Assembly (NCBI RefSeq): GCF_016907955.1
Contig: NZ_JAFBCX010000005.1
Location: 372,001 to 436,000 of the forward strand
Source of the DNA: Lentzea nigeriaca
GTDB lineage: Bacteria; Actinomycetota; Actinomycetes; Mycobacteriales; Pseudonocardiaceae
Length of the DNA stretch: 64,000 bases
Direction of reading: 5' to 3'
Shown: one piece after another, positions 44,529 to 53,028 of the stretch
How the letters are laid out: each line of letters starts with the position of its first letter
Numbering within the stretch: the first letter of the stretch is position 1
Notes under the pieces: model-generated
Databases searched by the model: none
What the model was told of the DNA's origin: nothing
What the model saw: only the letters and a program-made list of their open reading frames with translations
Position numbers and translations under genes: made by a program

Positions 44529-46360
44529 CACAGATCCTCGTCGAACAGGGGGCGGATGCCGCGGGCGGCCATGATCTCGGAGTTGCCGGTGCCCGCCGCG
44601 ACCATCGGCCACACCTGGGCGTCCTTGCCGACGACGAAGTCGACCACGACCGGCCTGTCGTTGATCTCCAGCGCCTTCGCGATCACCTCGTCCACCTCCT
44701 CGCGCGACTCGGCCCGCAGGCCGACGCAGCCGAGCGCCTCTGCCAGGAGCTTGAAGTCCGGGATGCGGTGCTTGTGCGTGCCCAGGTCGGTGTTGGAGTA
44801 CCGCTCGCCGTAGAACAGGGTCTGCCACTGGCGGACCATGCCCAGGTTGCCGTTGTTGATCACGGCGATCTTGACGGGCAGGTTCTCGATGGCGCAGGTG
44901 GCCAGTTCCTGGTTGGTCATCTGGAAGCAGCCGTCGCCGTCGATGGCCCACACCGTGCGGTCCGGCTCGCCAGCCTTGATGCCCATCGCGGCGGGAACCG
45001 CGAAGCCCATCGTGCCGAGGCCGCCGGAGTTGATCCACGTGCGGGGCTGCTCGTACTTCACGAACTGCGCGGCCCACATCTGGTGCTGGCCGACGCCCGC
45101 CGTGTAGATCGTGTCGGCCGGCGACAGCGCGCCGATCCGCTCGATCACGTACTGCGGCGACAGCGTGCCGTCGTCCGGCCAGTCGTAGCCGAGCGGGAAC
45201 GTCTCCCGCAGCGAGTTCAGCGTGTCCCACCACGGCGTGAGGTCGACCTTCTTGGCCGTCTCGCGCTCGGTGCGGACCGCGTCGATCAGCTCGGTGATGA
45301 TCTCCTTGCAGTCGCCCACGATCGGGACGTCCGCGCGGCGGTTCTTGGAGATCTCGGCCGGGTCGATGTCGGCGTGGATGATCTGCGCGTCGGGGGCGAA
45401 CGAGTTCAGCTGACCGGTGACGCGGTCGTCGAACCGGGCACCCAGCGCGATCAGCAGGTCCGACTTCTGCATCGCCGCGACGGCCGCGACGGTGCCGTGC
45501 ATGCCGGGCATGCCGAGGTGCTGCTGGTGCGAGTCGGGGAACGCGCCGCGCGCCATCAGCGTGGTGACGACCGGGATGCCGGTGTCCTCGGCCAGGCGCA
45601 GCAGCTCGGCGGACGCGTCCGCCTTGATGACGCCGCCGCCCACGTACAGCACGGGCTTGCGCGCGCCGACGATCAGCTTGGCCGCTTCGCGCACCTGCTT
45701 GCCGTGCGGCCGGGTCGTCGGCCGGTAACCGGGCAGGCGCAGTTCGGGCGGCCAGGAGAAGCTCGTGGTCTCCTGCAGCACGTCTTTCGGGATGTCGACG
45801 AGGACAGGGCCGGGTCGGCCGGTCGCCGCGATGTGGAACGCCTCCGCGATCGCCCGCGGGATCTCCGCGGCGTCGGTCACGAGGACGTTGTGCTTGGTGA
45901 TCGGCATCGTGATGCCGCAGATGTCCGCCTCCTGGAAGGCGTCCGTGCCGATCAGCGGCCGCGACTGCTGGCCGGTGATCGCGACGACGGGCACGGAGTC
46001 CATGTTCGCGTCCGCGAGCGGGGTGACGAGGTTCGTCGCACCCGGTCCCGAGGTCGCCATGCAGACCCCGACCTTGCCGGTGGCCTGCGCGTATCCGGTC
46101 GCCGCGTGTCCTGCGCCCTGCTCGTGGCGGACGAGGATGTGCCGGACCTTCGTGGAGTCCAGCAGCGGGTCGTACGCGGGAAGGATGGTCCCGCCGGGAA
46201 TGCCGAACACCACTTCGCAGCCGACCGCCTCGAGCGATCGCACAAGCGACTGAGCACCGGTTACACGAATCGGTGCGCCACTGGGCGGGGCCGGTTTCGG
46301 CCGCGGACCTGGACGTGGCGACGTGGGCTCGGAAGCCTGTCGCGATGGTGCGCTGGTCAT
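44528..46360 (-). CDS. ilvB: Acetolactate synthase catalytic subunit
   Basis: IlvB uses TPP, FAD and Mg to make acetolactate (Val/Leu) or acetohydroxybutyrate (Ile). The 610-aa protein has a Pro-rich start, then [25 protein letters not shown], catalytic Glu in [20 protein letters not shown], the FAD middle domain and the TPP motif [35 protein letters not shown] 46360 has GAGG 8 nt upstream. It is preceded by a Leu/Val leader peptide and terminator, so attenuation is expected. Confidence 0.97.
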   Translation of the reverse strand: MTSAPSRQASEPTSPRPGPRPKPAPPSGAPIRVTGAQSLVRSLEAVGCEVVFGIPGGTILPAYDPLLDSTKVRHILVRHEQGAGHAATGYAQATGKVGVCMATSGPGATNLVTPLADANMDSVPVVAITGQQSRPLIGTDAFQEADICGITMPITKHNVLVTDAAEIPRAIAEAFHIAATGRPGPVLVDIPKDVLQETTSFSWPPELRLPGYRPTTRPHGKQVREAAKLIVGARKPVLYVGGGVIKADASAELLRLAEDTGIPVVTTLMARGAFPDSHQQHLGMPGMHGTVAAVAAMQKSDLLIALGARFDDRVTGQLNSFAPDAQIIHADIDPAEISKNRRADVPIVGDCKEIITELIDAVRTERETAKKVDLTPWWDTLNSLRETFPLGYDWPDDGTLSPQYVIERIGALSPADTIYTAGVGQHQMWAAQFVKYEQPRTWINSGGLGTMGFAVPAAMGIKAGEPDRTVWAIDGDGCFQMTNQELATCAIENLPVKIAVINNGNLGMVRQWQTLFYGERYSNTDLGTHKHRIPDFKLLAEALGCVGLRAESREEVDEVIAKALEINDRPVVVDFVVGKDAQVWPMVAAGTGNSEIMAARGIRPLFDEDL

Positions 46361-46394
46361 CTCATTGCCTCGTGGGTATCGGGGTCCGGACACG

Positions 46395-46434
46395 AAAAAA
46401 CCCTCGACAACCCAGAAGAAGGGTCGTGCGAGGG
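46395..46434 (-). terminator. Attenuator terminator of ilvBNC
   Basis: In minus-strand RNA, CCCUCG-C-ACGACCC pairs with GGGUUGUCGAGGG (13 bp, one bulged C), loop UUCUUCU, followed by six U (46400-46395). It stands 34 nt before the ilvB start and after the leader ORF. Confidence 0.9.
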
Positions 46435-46436
46435 TC

Positions 46437-46476
46437 GCGCGTCGACGCAGGCTGTTCGGCTCAGGCGTCGACGCGC
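46437..46476 (-). promoter_or_regulatory. ilvB leader hairpin (alternative to terminator)
   Basis: GCGCGTCGACGC (46437-46448) and its complement GCGTCGACGCGC (46465-46476) form a 12-bp stem. It overlaps the 3' end of the leader ORF and abuts the terminator stem. Each arm is itself nearly palindromic (GCGTCGACGC), so several folds compete. Confidence 0.7.
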
Positions 46477-46508
46477 CTGAGAAGTACGAGAACGAGCGTG
46501 CGCTGCAT
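46461..46508 (-). CDS. Leu/Val-rich leader peptide of ilvBNC ([15 protein letters not shown])
   Basis: The 15-residue ORF has four Leu and two Val codons in six consecutive positions (L V L V L L). A long hairpin and U-tract terminator follow. Corynebacterium ilvBNC is controlled by such an attenuator. The ATG is 7 nt after the -10 box, indicating a leaderless leader. Confidence 0.85.
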   Translation of the reverse strand: MQRTLVLVLLRRVDA

Positions 46509-46515
46509 GAAGCGG

Positions 46516-46545
46516 ACGTTATCTCCTCGCGCAAGAGTGCGTCAA
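46516..46545 (-). promoter_or_regulatory. Promoter of the ilvB leader
   Basis: On the minus strand TTGACG (46545-46540), an 18-nt spacer and TAACGT (46521-46516) stand 7 nt before the leader ATG. Both boxes are near consensus. The GAGGAG in the spacer would not be transcribed. Confidence 0.75.
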
Positions 46546-46593
46546 CTCTGCGAGACAGGATTCCCGGATCGTGGACGTGGAACAATCCTTCGA

Positions 46594-46989
46594 GTGAAGA
46601 AGCTGGTCTTTCGCGTCCCGGCAACGGCCCTGCTCGCGGCGGGTCTGATCGCCATCTGCGTCACTCCTGTGGCGTGGGCCATTCCGGGACTGCAGGCGCT
46701 CTACGTTCTGCCGCTCGGGTACGCGTACTGGGTCATCCGCAACCGCACCACCGTGACGGAGGAGGAGCTCGTCGCGCGCGGGCTGTTCGGCTCGACCACC
46801 GTGAAGTGGGACGAGGTGAAGTCCATCCGGCTGGTCCACAAGGGCTGGTTGAAGGCCGTGAAGACGGACGACTCCGAAGTGACGCTGCCCGCGGTGCGGT
46901 TCATGCACCTGCCGGCGTTGTCGGCGGTCAGCGGTGGGCGTGTTCCTGACCCGACCATCACAGAGGACTCCGTAGAGTCCGAGCAGTGA
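46594..46989 (+). CDS. PH-domain membrane protein
   Basis: The 131-aa protein has two N-terminal membrane segments ([22 protein letters not shown] and [19 protein letters not shown]) and then a small PH-like beta-barrel ([43 protein letters not shown]). The function is unknown; M. tuberculosis has a similar gene beside ilvB (Rv3004, from memory). The GTG start lies 85 bp from the ilvB leader ATG on the other strand. Its stop overlaps the VKOR start as GTGA. Confidence 0.82.
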   Translation: MKKLVFRVPATALLAAGLIAICVTPVAWAIPGLQALYVLPLGYAYWVIRNRTTVTEEELVARGLFGSTTVKWDEVKSIRLVHKGWLKAVKTDDSEVTLPAVRFMHLPALSAVSGGRVPDPTITEDSVESEQ

Positions 46990-47423
46990 TCAAACGGGTT
47001 CCGCTGATCAGCCTGCTGCTGTCCATCGCAGGCCTGCTGACCTCGGCCTACCTGACGTACACGCACTTCGACGCGAGTGCGCTGCTGTGCTCTGCCGACG
47101 CGGTCGTCGACTGCGAGACCGTCACCACGAGCGAGCAGTCGGAGCTGATGGGCATCCCCGTCGCGTTCCTCGGACTGGCGTTCTTCGCGTTCCTGACCGT
47201 GATCTGCCTCCCGTTCGCGTGGCGGATCGAGGCGCTGAAGTGGGTGCGGCTCGGCGCGATCGGCGTCGGCATGCTGATGGTCGTCTACCTGGTGGCGGCC
47301 GAGTTCCTGCTCATCGGCAAGATCTGCCTGTGGTGCACCGCTGTGCACGTCATCACGCTCGCACTGGCCTGTCTGCTGGTCTGGGCGAGTCTGGCTGGAA
47401 CTCCCGCTCCGGGCCCCGAGTAA
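46986..47423 (+). CDS. Vitamin K epoxide reductase-family (VKOR) protein
   Basis: The 145-aa protein has four membrane helices, the loop cysteines CSADAVVDCETV and the active-site CxxC in GKICLWCTAVHVITL. Bacterial VKORs reoxidise DsbA-like proteins using menaquinone to support disulfide formation in exported proteins. No DsbA domain is fused here. It is translationally coupled to the PH-domain gene and followed by ilvD after 84 bp. Confidence 0.9.
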   Translation: MIKRVPLISLLLSIAGLLTSAYLTYTHFDASALLCSADAVVDCETVTTSEQSELMGIPVAFLGLAFFAFLTVICLPFAWRIEALKWVRLGAIGVGMLMVVYLVAAEFLLIGKICLWCTAVHVITLALACLLVWASLAGTPAPGPE

Positions 47424-47507
47424 CCTTTGAGGCACCGCTCCCAGACTGGTGGACGCCTCACCCGGCCGTCCCGCGCGCTTTTTTCTTGAACTGAATCTGG
47501 AGGAGCA

Positions 47508-49352
47508 GTGCCTCAGCTCCGCTCTCGCACCACCACGCACGGCCGCAACGCAGCCGGTGCCCGCGCTCTCTGGCGCGCGACCGGCATGACCGACGGCGAC
47601 TTCGGCAAGCCCATCATCGCGATCGCCAACTCCTACACGCAGTTCGTGCCGGGTCACGTGCACCTGCGGGACCTCGGCGACATCGTGGCCGAGGCGGTGC
47701 GCGAGGCGGGTGGCGTGCCGCGCGAGTTCCACACCATCGCGGTCGACGACGGCATCGCCATGGGCCACAGCGGGATGCTCTACTCGCTGCCCAGCCGCGA
47801 GATCATCGCCGACTCCGTCGAGTACATGGTCAACGCGCACCAGGCCGACGCGATCGTCTGCATCTCGAACTGCGACAAGATCACCCCCGGCATGCTGAAC
47901 GCGGCGATGCGGCTCAACATCCCCGTCGTGTTCGTGTCCGGCGGGCCGATGGAGGCCGGCAAGGCCGTCGTCGTCGAGGGTGTCGCCGTCGCGCCGACGG
48001 ACCTCATCACCGCGATCGCCGCGTCCGCTTCTCCCGCCGTGAACGAGGAGGGGCTCTCCGAGGTCGAGCGCTCCGCGTGCCCGACGTGCGGTTCGTGCTC
48101 CGGCATGTTCACCGCGAACTCGATGAACTGCCTCACCGAGGCGCTGGGCCTCTCGTTGCCGGGCAACGGGTCCACGCTCGCCACCCACGCCGCGCGCCGC
48201 GAGCTGTTCTCCGAGGCCGGCCGCGTGATCGTGGAGCTGTGCAGGCGCTGGTACGGCGAGGACGACGAGTCGGTGCTGCCGCGCTCGATCGCGAACCGCA
48301 AGGCGTTCGAGAACGCGATGGCCCTCGACATGGCCATGGGCGGCTCGACGAACACGGTGCTGCACATCCTCGCCGCCGCGCAGGAGGGCGAGATCGACTT
48401 CACGTTGCAGGACATCGACGACCTGTCCCGCCGCGTGCCGTGCCTGTCCAAGGTGTCGCCGAACTCCGACTACCACATGGAGGACGTGCACCGGGCCGGC
48501 GGAATTCCCGCGCTGCTGGGCGAACTGGACCGCGCCGGGCTCCTGAACCGCGACGTGCACTCCGTCCACTCGCCGGACCTGGAGTCGTGGCTCGCGAAGT
48601 GGGACATCCGGGCGGAGAACCCGTCGCCAGAGGCGATCGAGCTGTTCCACGCGGCTCCCGGCGGCGTGCGCACGACCGAGGCGTTCTCGACGTCGAACCG
48701 TTGGTCCTCTTTGGACACCGACGCCGCGAAGGGCTGCATCCGCGACATCGAGCACGCCTACACGAAGGACGGCGGCCTGGCCGTGCTGCGCGGCAACCTG
48801 GCCGAGCGCGGCGCGATCATCAAGGCCGCGGGCATCGACGAGGAGCTGTGGCGCTTCGAGGGCCCGGCGCGCGTCGTCGAGTCCCAGGAGCAGGCGGTCT
48901 CGGTGATCCTCAACAAGGAGATCCAGGCCGGCGAGGTGCTGGTCGTGCGGTACGAGGGCCCGTCAGGCGGCCCCGGTATGCAGGAGATGCTGCACCCCAC
49001 GGCGTTCCTGAAGGGCTCCGGCCTCGGCAAGAAGTGCGCGCTGATCACGGACGGCCGGTTCTCCGGCGGTTCGTCGGGCCTGTCGATCGGCCACATCTCG
49101 CCGGAGGCGGCGGGCGGCGGCACGATCGGCCTCGTCGAGAACGGCGACCGGATCCTGATCGACGTGCACGAGCGTCGGCTCGAGCTGCTGGTGGACGACG
49201 AGGTGCTGGCCGAGCGGCGCGCCAAGATGGAGGCGTCGGAGCGGCCGTGGCAGCCGGTGGACCGGATCCGGCCGATCACGGGTGCGCTGCGGGCGTACGC
49301 GCGGATGGCAACGGACGCGTCGACGGGCGCGGTGCGCGACCCCAGCCGGTAA
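47508..49352 (+). CDS. ilvD: Dihydroxy-acid dehydratase
   Basis: IlvD dehydrates the dihydroxy acids to the 2-oxo acid precursors of Val, Leu and Ile. The 614-aa protein has the Fe-S cysteines in [13 protein letters not shown] and [25 protein letters not shown], plus [19 protein letters not shown] and [23 protein letters not shown]. The GTG start has GGAGGA upstream. It is convergent with the HxlR gene, and their ends meet in a hairpin. Confidence 0.97.
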   Translation: MPQLRSRTTTHGRNAAGARALWRATGMTDGDFGKPIIAIANSYTQFVPGHVHLRDLGDIVAEAVREAGGVPREFHTIAVDDGIAMGHSGMLYSLPSREIIADSVEYMVNAHQADAIVCISNCDKITPGMLNAAMRLNIPVVFVSGGPMEAGKAVVVEGVAVAPTDLITAIAASASPAVNEEGLSEVERSACPTCGSCSGMFTANSMNCLTEALGLSLPGNGSTLATHAARRELFSEAGRVIVELCRRWYGEDDESVLPRSIANRKAFENAMALDMAMGGSTNTVLHILAAAQEGEIDFTLQDIDDLSRRVPCLSKVSPNSDYHMEDVHRAGGIPALLGELDRAGLLNRDVHSVHSPDLESWLAKWDIRAENPSPEAIELFHAAPGGVRTTEAFSTSNRWSSLDTDAAKGCIRDIEHAYTKDGGLAVLRGNLAERGAIIKAAGIDEELWRFEGPARVVESQEQAVSVILNKEIQAGEVLVVRYEGPSGGPGMQEMLHPTAFLKGSGLGKKCALITDGRFSGGSSGLSIGHISPEAAGGGTIGLVENGDRILIDVHERRLELLVDDEVLAERRAKMEASERPWQPVDRIRPITGALRAYARMATDASTGAVRDPSR

Positions 49353-49367
49353 CCACGCTTTGTTCGT

Positions 49368-49398
49368 GCTGCCCTGGCCGGATTCCGGTCAGGGCAGC
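49368..49398 (+). terminator. Terminator of ilvD
   Basis: GCTGCCCTGGCCGG (49368-49381) pairs with CCGGTCAGGGCAGC (49385-49398) with one mismatch and a 3-nt loop, followed by TCTGTTTT. The right arm contains the end of the convergent HxlR coding sequence. Confidence 0.85.
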
Positions 49399-49772
49399 TC
49401 TGTTTTGGCGGTGTCGTACCTCTCGACGTTCGCGAGGACCTCGTCCATGTGCTCCTGCGCCCAGCTCCTCAGCCCGCGGGTCAGCTCGTGCAGCGACCGG
49501 CCGAGGTCGGTCAGCTCGTAGGAAACGGTGACGGGGACGGTCGGCGTCACCGTACGGGTCAGCAGTCCGTCGCGCTCCAACGACCTCAACGTCTGGGTCA
49601 GCATCTTCTGGCTGACTCCGGCCAGCATCCGGGCGAGTTCGGAGTACCGCATCGGGCCTCCGCCGAGCGCGCACAGGACCAGGACGACCCACTTGTCCGA
49701 GATCCGGTCCAGCAGCTGCCGGCTCGGGCAGCCCGCCAGGAACGCGACTTGACCGTCTCGCGGTTCGGCCAC
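49389..49772 (-). CDS. HxlR-family transcriptional regulator
   Basis: The 127-aa protein (from GTG 49772; a TTG at 49784 is an alternative) has the HxlR pattern: CPSRQLLDRISDKWVVLVLCALGGGPMRYSELARML, VSQKMLTQTLRSLERDGLLTR, YELTDLGRSLHELTRGLRSWAQEHM. Single-domain HxlR proteins often regulate a divergent redox gene; here only a remnant of an aldo/keto reductase is left across the start site. Its stop codon lies in the ilvD terminator. Confidence 0.9.
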   Translation of the reverse strand: MAEPRDGQVAFLAGCPSRQLLDRISDKWVVLVLCALGGGPMRYSELARMLAGVSQKMLTQTLRSLERDGLLTRTVTPTVPVTVSYELTDLGRSLHELTRGLRSWAQEHMDEVLANVERYDTAKTELP

Positions 49773-49867
49773 GGCGCCATGCAACTGGCCGGACCTGGGG
49801 TCATGGGCCCGCCCGCCGATCGCGACGGCGCTCTGGCGGTGCTGCGTGCGGCGGTCGACCTCGGCAT
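49743..49867 (+). pseudogene. Aldo/keto reductase N-terminal remnant
   Basis: The plus-strand frame reads VSRFGHGAMQLAGPGVMGPP followed by ADRDGALAVLRAAVDLGI, the N-terminal strand-helix of AKR enzymes, then loses similarity at about 49870. The catalytic Asp/Tyr/Lys/His are absent. It overlaps the HxlR 5' end antisense. It is probably the former divergent target of the HxlR regulator, now deleted. Confidence 0.65.
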
Positions 49868-49927
49868 CACCCTGAGGGTGATTTCGGCAGGCAGCCGCGC
49901 TTCGATCATGAAGATGGCGCTCTCATG

Positions 49928-49951
49928 GCTGCCAACTGCACGGTTGGCAGC
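49928..49951. repeat. Hairpin in the gene-free stretch after the AKR remnant
   Basis: GCTGCCAAC (49928-49936) and GTTGGCAGC (49943-49951) pair exactly around TGCACG. The 240 bp from 49868 to 50107 are less GC-rich than the neighbours and hold no recognisable gene, consistent with deletion scar DNA. Confidence 0.5.
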
Positions 49952-50107
49952 AGTTGCGGTGATCAGCAAACGTTTGCGTCAGCATTTCTCTACCGCCAAC
50001 TCGGCAGCCACGTGCATTAGAACGCGACCATCCGGGCTTTCGGAGACGAGCACCAGACCGCCCAGCCCCCTGCCCGACTCAACGGAGCACAACCAAGCCG
50101 CGACGGT

Positions 50108-50353
50108 CTACCGGACAGCGAGCGCTAGCGCCAGACTGACCCCGAACACGAGCCAGCCCGTCAGCGGACCCCTCACGGGCTGGTCCGTTCTCTTGACCAT
50201 GATGCCGCTGACGACCAGACCTGCGAGCAGGCCGAGCGGCGGTAGCAGGGACTTCGCGGTGAGACCGAACGGGAACGCCACCAGGTAGACGATCGGAATC
50301 CCGATCACCAGCAGGGCGAGCTGGAGCAGCGCTCCCGTCAGGTTCTTCCGCAC
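50108..50353 (-). CDS. Small membrane protein downstream of DoxX
   Basis: The 81-aa protein has three hydrophobic segments (GALLQLALLVIGIPIVYLVAF, LLPPLGLLAGLVVSGIMV, LTGWLVFGVSLALALAV). No family is recognised. The GTG start is 5 bp after the DoxX stop, so the two are co-transcribed and probably coupled. Confidence 0.7.
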   Translation of the reverse strand: MRKNLTGALLQLALLVIGIPIVYLVAFPFGLTAKSLLPPLGLLAGLVVSGIMVKRTDQPVRGPLTGWLVFGVSLALALAVR

Positions 50354-50358
50354 GGGGT

Positions 50359-51093
50359 TTATCGGAACACGAAGAACGTCACCGCCGCACCACCCGCTCC
50401 GAGCAGGAGTGCGATGAAACCGGCCGCCACCGGGTGACGGAACCAGCTGCGGTTGTAGTCCAGCGCGGCCCGGCCGGGTCCTGCGAACAGCGCCGCGAAC
50501 GCCATCCCCGCGAGAGCCAGTTCCAGCTCCACTCCGTTGGGGCCGAAGAAACCGCCCTTGTACTTCAACGCAATGACGTTGGCCATCACCGCGAGCAGGC
50601 CAGCGGCGGCCAGCGGCGTGAAGAGACCCAGCACGAGCAGGCTGCCGCCCGCGAGCTCCGTGACGCCGGTGACCCAGGCGAGGACGACCGACTCGCGGTA
50701 GCCCATCTTCTCGAGCGACTGCGCGAAGCCGTTGATGCCGGGACCGCCGAAGAGACCGAAGACCTTCTGCAGGCCGTGCAGGATGAAGATGCCGCCGAGC
50801 ACGGCACGCAGCCCGAGCAGACCGAGGTCGGGACCGACGGTCCAGCCGAACTTCTTGCGCTCGTCCTCGAACGGGTCGTCGTCCGCGAACGAGGGCTTGT
50901 CCACAGTGGACTTGTCCAGCGGCGTGTAACCCGTCGTGTCGAACGCCTTCGTCGTCGAGTCGTACGGCGACGCCGCTTCGCCGACTCTGGTCGTGCTGTC
51001 GTCGAAGTGGTGCACTCCCCCTCCGCTGCTCGAGTAGAACGAGTCGTCGGAGAAAGCGCTCGAGGTGGTCGAGCCTTTGTCGTGAGTAGCCAC
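50359..51093 (-). CDS. DoxX-family membrane protein with Ser/Asp-rich N-terminal tail
   Basis: The 244-aa protein has an 85-residue disordered acidic tail (SSAFSDDSFYSSSGGGVHH). A four-helix DoxX domain follows (LGLLGLRAVLGGIFILHGLQKVFG, VTGVTELAGGSLLVLGLFTPLAAAGLL, ELELALAGMAFAALFAGPG). Mycobacterial DoxX (Rv3005c) is in a membrane oxidoreductase complex with SodA and SseA. Position near ilvBNC and lppZ matches that genome. The start is GTG 51093. Confidence 0.88.
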   Translation of the reverse strand: MATHDKGSTTSSAFSDDSFYSSSGGGVHHFDDSTTRVGEAASPYDSTTKAFDTTGYTPLDKSTVDKPSFADDDPFEDERKKFGWTVGPDLGLLGLRAVLGGIFILHGLQKVFGLFGGPGINGFAQSLEKMGYRESVVLAWVTGVTELAGGSLLVLGLFTPLAAAGLLAVMANVIALKYKGGFFGPNGVELELALAGMAFAALFAGPGRAALDYNRSWFRHPVAAGFIALLLGAGGAAVTFFVFR

Positions 51094-51172
51094 GCCCGCA
51101 CGCTAGGAGACCCGGTACGGGCGCGCGAGATCCGAACGGCAGCTTAGGTTCACCCTAATGGACTAGGGCCCC

Positions 51173-52087
51173 CTAGTAAGCGCCGTTCACCAGGTTGCGC
51201 GGACGCTCGCCGGCGACGTAGCGAGCGACCTCCGCCGCGACGACGGCGTAGGCGCGTTGCGCATGTCCGGTGCAGCTCCCGGCGACGTGCGGGGTCAGCA
51301 GCAGACCCGGCGCGGTCCACAGTGGATGATCCTCGGGCAGCGGTTCGGGATCGGTCACGTCCAGAGCCGCGCGCAGTCGCCCGGAATTCAGCTCCGCGAG
51401 CAGCGCGTCGGTGTCGACGACCGGGCCGCGGGCGCCGTTGACGAGGATCGCGCCGTCCTTCATCGCCGCCAGGAACTTGGCGTCGACGAGGTGCCTGGTC
51501 TCCTCGGTCATCGGCGTGAAGATCACCACCGCGTCGAACTCCGGCAGCAACGACGGCAGTTCGTCCACCCCGTGGACCCCGTCCCGGGCGGTGCGGCCGA
51601 CCAGCACCGCCGTCGCGTCGAACGGTTCGAGGCGGCGCTTCAGCTGCTCGCCCAGATCACCGGCGCCGACGATCAGAACCTTCTTGTCCTGCAAGGTGTC
51701 CGTCAGGTGGTAGTCCCACCGGCCCTCGACACGGGCCCGTTCGAAAACGAGGAAGTCTCGATATATCGCCAGCAACGCTCCGACGGCCCACTCCGCCGTG
51801 CTGCCGCCGTGCGCGCCGCGGCACGTGGAGAGCATCACACCGTCCGGCACACGACCCACGAAGTTCTCCGCGCCCGCGCTCAGCAACTGCACGAGCTTGA
51901 GCTTCGGCAACTGCGCGAACACGTCGCGGGGATCGGTGCCGGCGAGGAACTTGGGGACCAGGACCTCGGCGTCCGCTGCCTCGGCGGGCAGCGGCTCCCC
52001 CGGCACGTAACGAACCGGCCGGACACCGTCCACCTGAGACAGCGTCTGGACTCCGAAGTCATCTGGCACGAGCACAGTGAGCGTCAC
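51173..52087 (-). CDS. D-2-hydroxyacid dehydrogenase family protein
   Basis: The 304-aa protein has LLSAGAENFVGRVPDGVML, the NAD fold VLIVGAGDLGEQLKRRLEPF, the Arg/Glu catalytic blocks LVNGARGPVVDTDAL and DVTDPEPLPEDHPLW, and the histidine in LLTPHVAGSCTG. The substrate is unknown; glyoxylate/hydroxypyruvate or phosphoglycerate-like acids are typical. I chose GTG 52087 because the divergent hydrolase gene starts 20 bp away; GTG 52090 is equally possible. The frame extends to 52729 without homology. Confidence 0.87.
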   Translation of the reverse strand: MTLTVLVPDDFGVQTLSQVDGVRPVRYVPGEPLPAEAADAEVLVPKFLAGTDPRDVFAQLPKLKLVQLLSAGAENFVGRVPDGVMLSTCRGAHGGSTAEWAVGALLAIYRDFLVFERARVEGRWDYHLTDTLQDKKVLIVGAGDLGEQLKRRLEPFDATAVLVGRTARDGVHGVDELPSLLPEFDAVVIFTPMTEETRHLVDAKFLAAMKDGAILVNGARGPVVDTDALLAELNSGRLRAALDVTDPEPLPEDHPLWTAPGLLLTPHVAGSCTGHAQRAYAVVAAEVARYVAGERPRNLVNGAY

Positions 52088-52106
52088 CACGCCAACGTAC
52101 GACAGA

Positions 52107-53018
52107 ATGGCGGCCATGCGGGAGCACGACGTCATCTCCTGGGACGGCACGAAGATCCGAACGTGGCGGGCGGCCGGTGACGGCACACCTGTGCTGCTCT
52201 GTCCCGGCGTGGGCGTCGGGCCCGAGTCGTGGCCGACGCTGAACGAACGCGGCGGGCTCGTCAGCTGGTACATGCGCGGCACGATGGGGTCGGACAGGCC
52301 CGTCGACGAGCGCAACATCTCGTTGGACGACCACGTTTCCGACGCGATCGCCGTGCTCGACGACGCGGGCATCGAGCGGTGCGCCGTCATGGGCTGGTCG
52401 ATGGGTGTCACGATCGCGGCCGAGCTGGCGTTGCGGCATCCGGAACGGGTGGCGGGCCTGCTTCTCGTCGCGGGTGCGCCGGGTGACTCGTTCGACGCCA
52501 TGCTGCCGTTGCTGCCCAAGAACGTCCGTCGGCTCGTCGGGCTGACCGGCACGAAACTGCTGCGGCAGGCCGGTCCCGTGCTGGACAAGGTGCTGCACCG
52601 GATGCCGGTGACGGACCTTACGACGTTCCTGCTGCGGCACAGCGGCGTGATCAAGCCGACCAGCGACCCGGAGGCGGTGACCACCGCCATCAGGAGGTTC
52701 CTGCAGCACGACTGGCGCTGGTACTTCACGCTGGCGCTCGCGCTCGGTGAGACACCGCGTCAGGACCTCAGCTCGATCGTGTGCCCGGTCACACTCCTGG
52801 CTGGACGCGACGACCTGCTGGCGACGACGGAGAGTATGTCCGGTCCCGTCGGCGCGCTGCCCCAGGCGCGACTGAGGGTGTTGCCGTGCAGCCATTACCT
52901 GCCGTTGGAGGCACCCGAGACGGTGAGCGCCGAGCTCGATCTGCTGCTCGACCGGGTGCGTTCGGTCGATTTCGCGACCTCCGAGGCGTTCACTGAGGGT
53001 TCACGGTCACGCACCTAG
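52107..53018 (+). CDS. Alpha/beta hydrolase
   Basis: The 303-aa protein has the alpha/beta fold core VLLCPGVGVGPESWPTL, nucleophile elbow CAVMGWSMGVTIAAELALRHPERVAGLLLVAG, acid in LLAGRDDLLAT and histidine in VLPCSHYLPLEAPE. A cap region lies between residues 150 and 220. The substrate is not predictable. ATG 52107 or 52116 may be the start. It is divergent from the hydroxyacid dehydrogenase and 10 bp before the LppZ-like gene, so probably co-transcribed with it. Confidence 0.88.
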   Translation: MAAMREHDVISWDGTKIRTWRAAGDGTPVLLCPGVGVGPESWPTLNERGGLVSWYMRGTMGSDRPVDERNISLDDHVSDAIAVLDDAGIERCAVMGWSMGVTIAAELALRHPERVAGLLLVAGAPGDSFDAMLPLLPKNVRRLVGLTGTKLLRQAGPVLDKVLHRMPVTDLTTFLLRHSGVIKPTSDPEAVTTAIRRFLQHDWRWYFTLALALGETPRQDLSSIVCPVTLLAGRDDLLATTESMSGPVGALPQARLRVLPCSHYLPLEAPETVSAELDLLLDRVRSVDFATSEAFTEGSRSRT

Positions 53019-53028
53019 CCTGGGAGTC

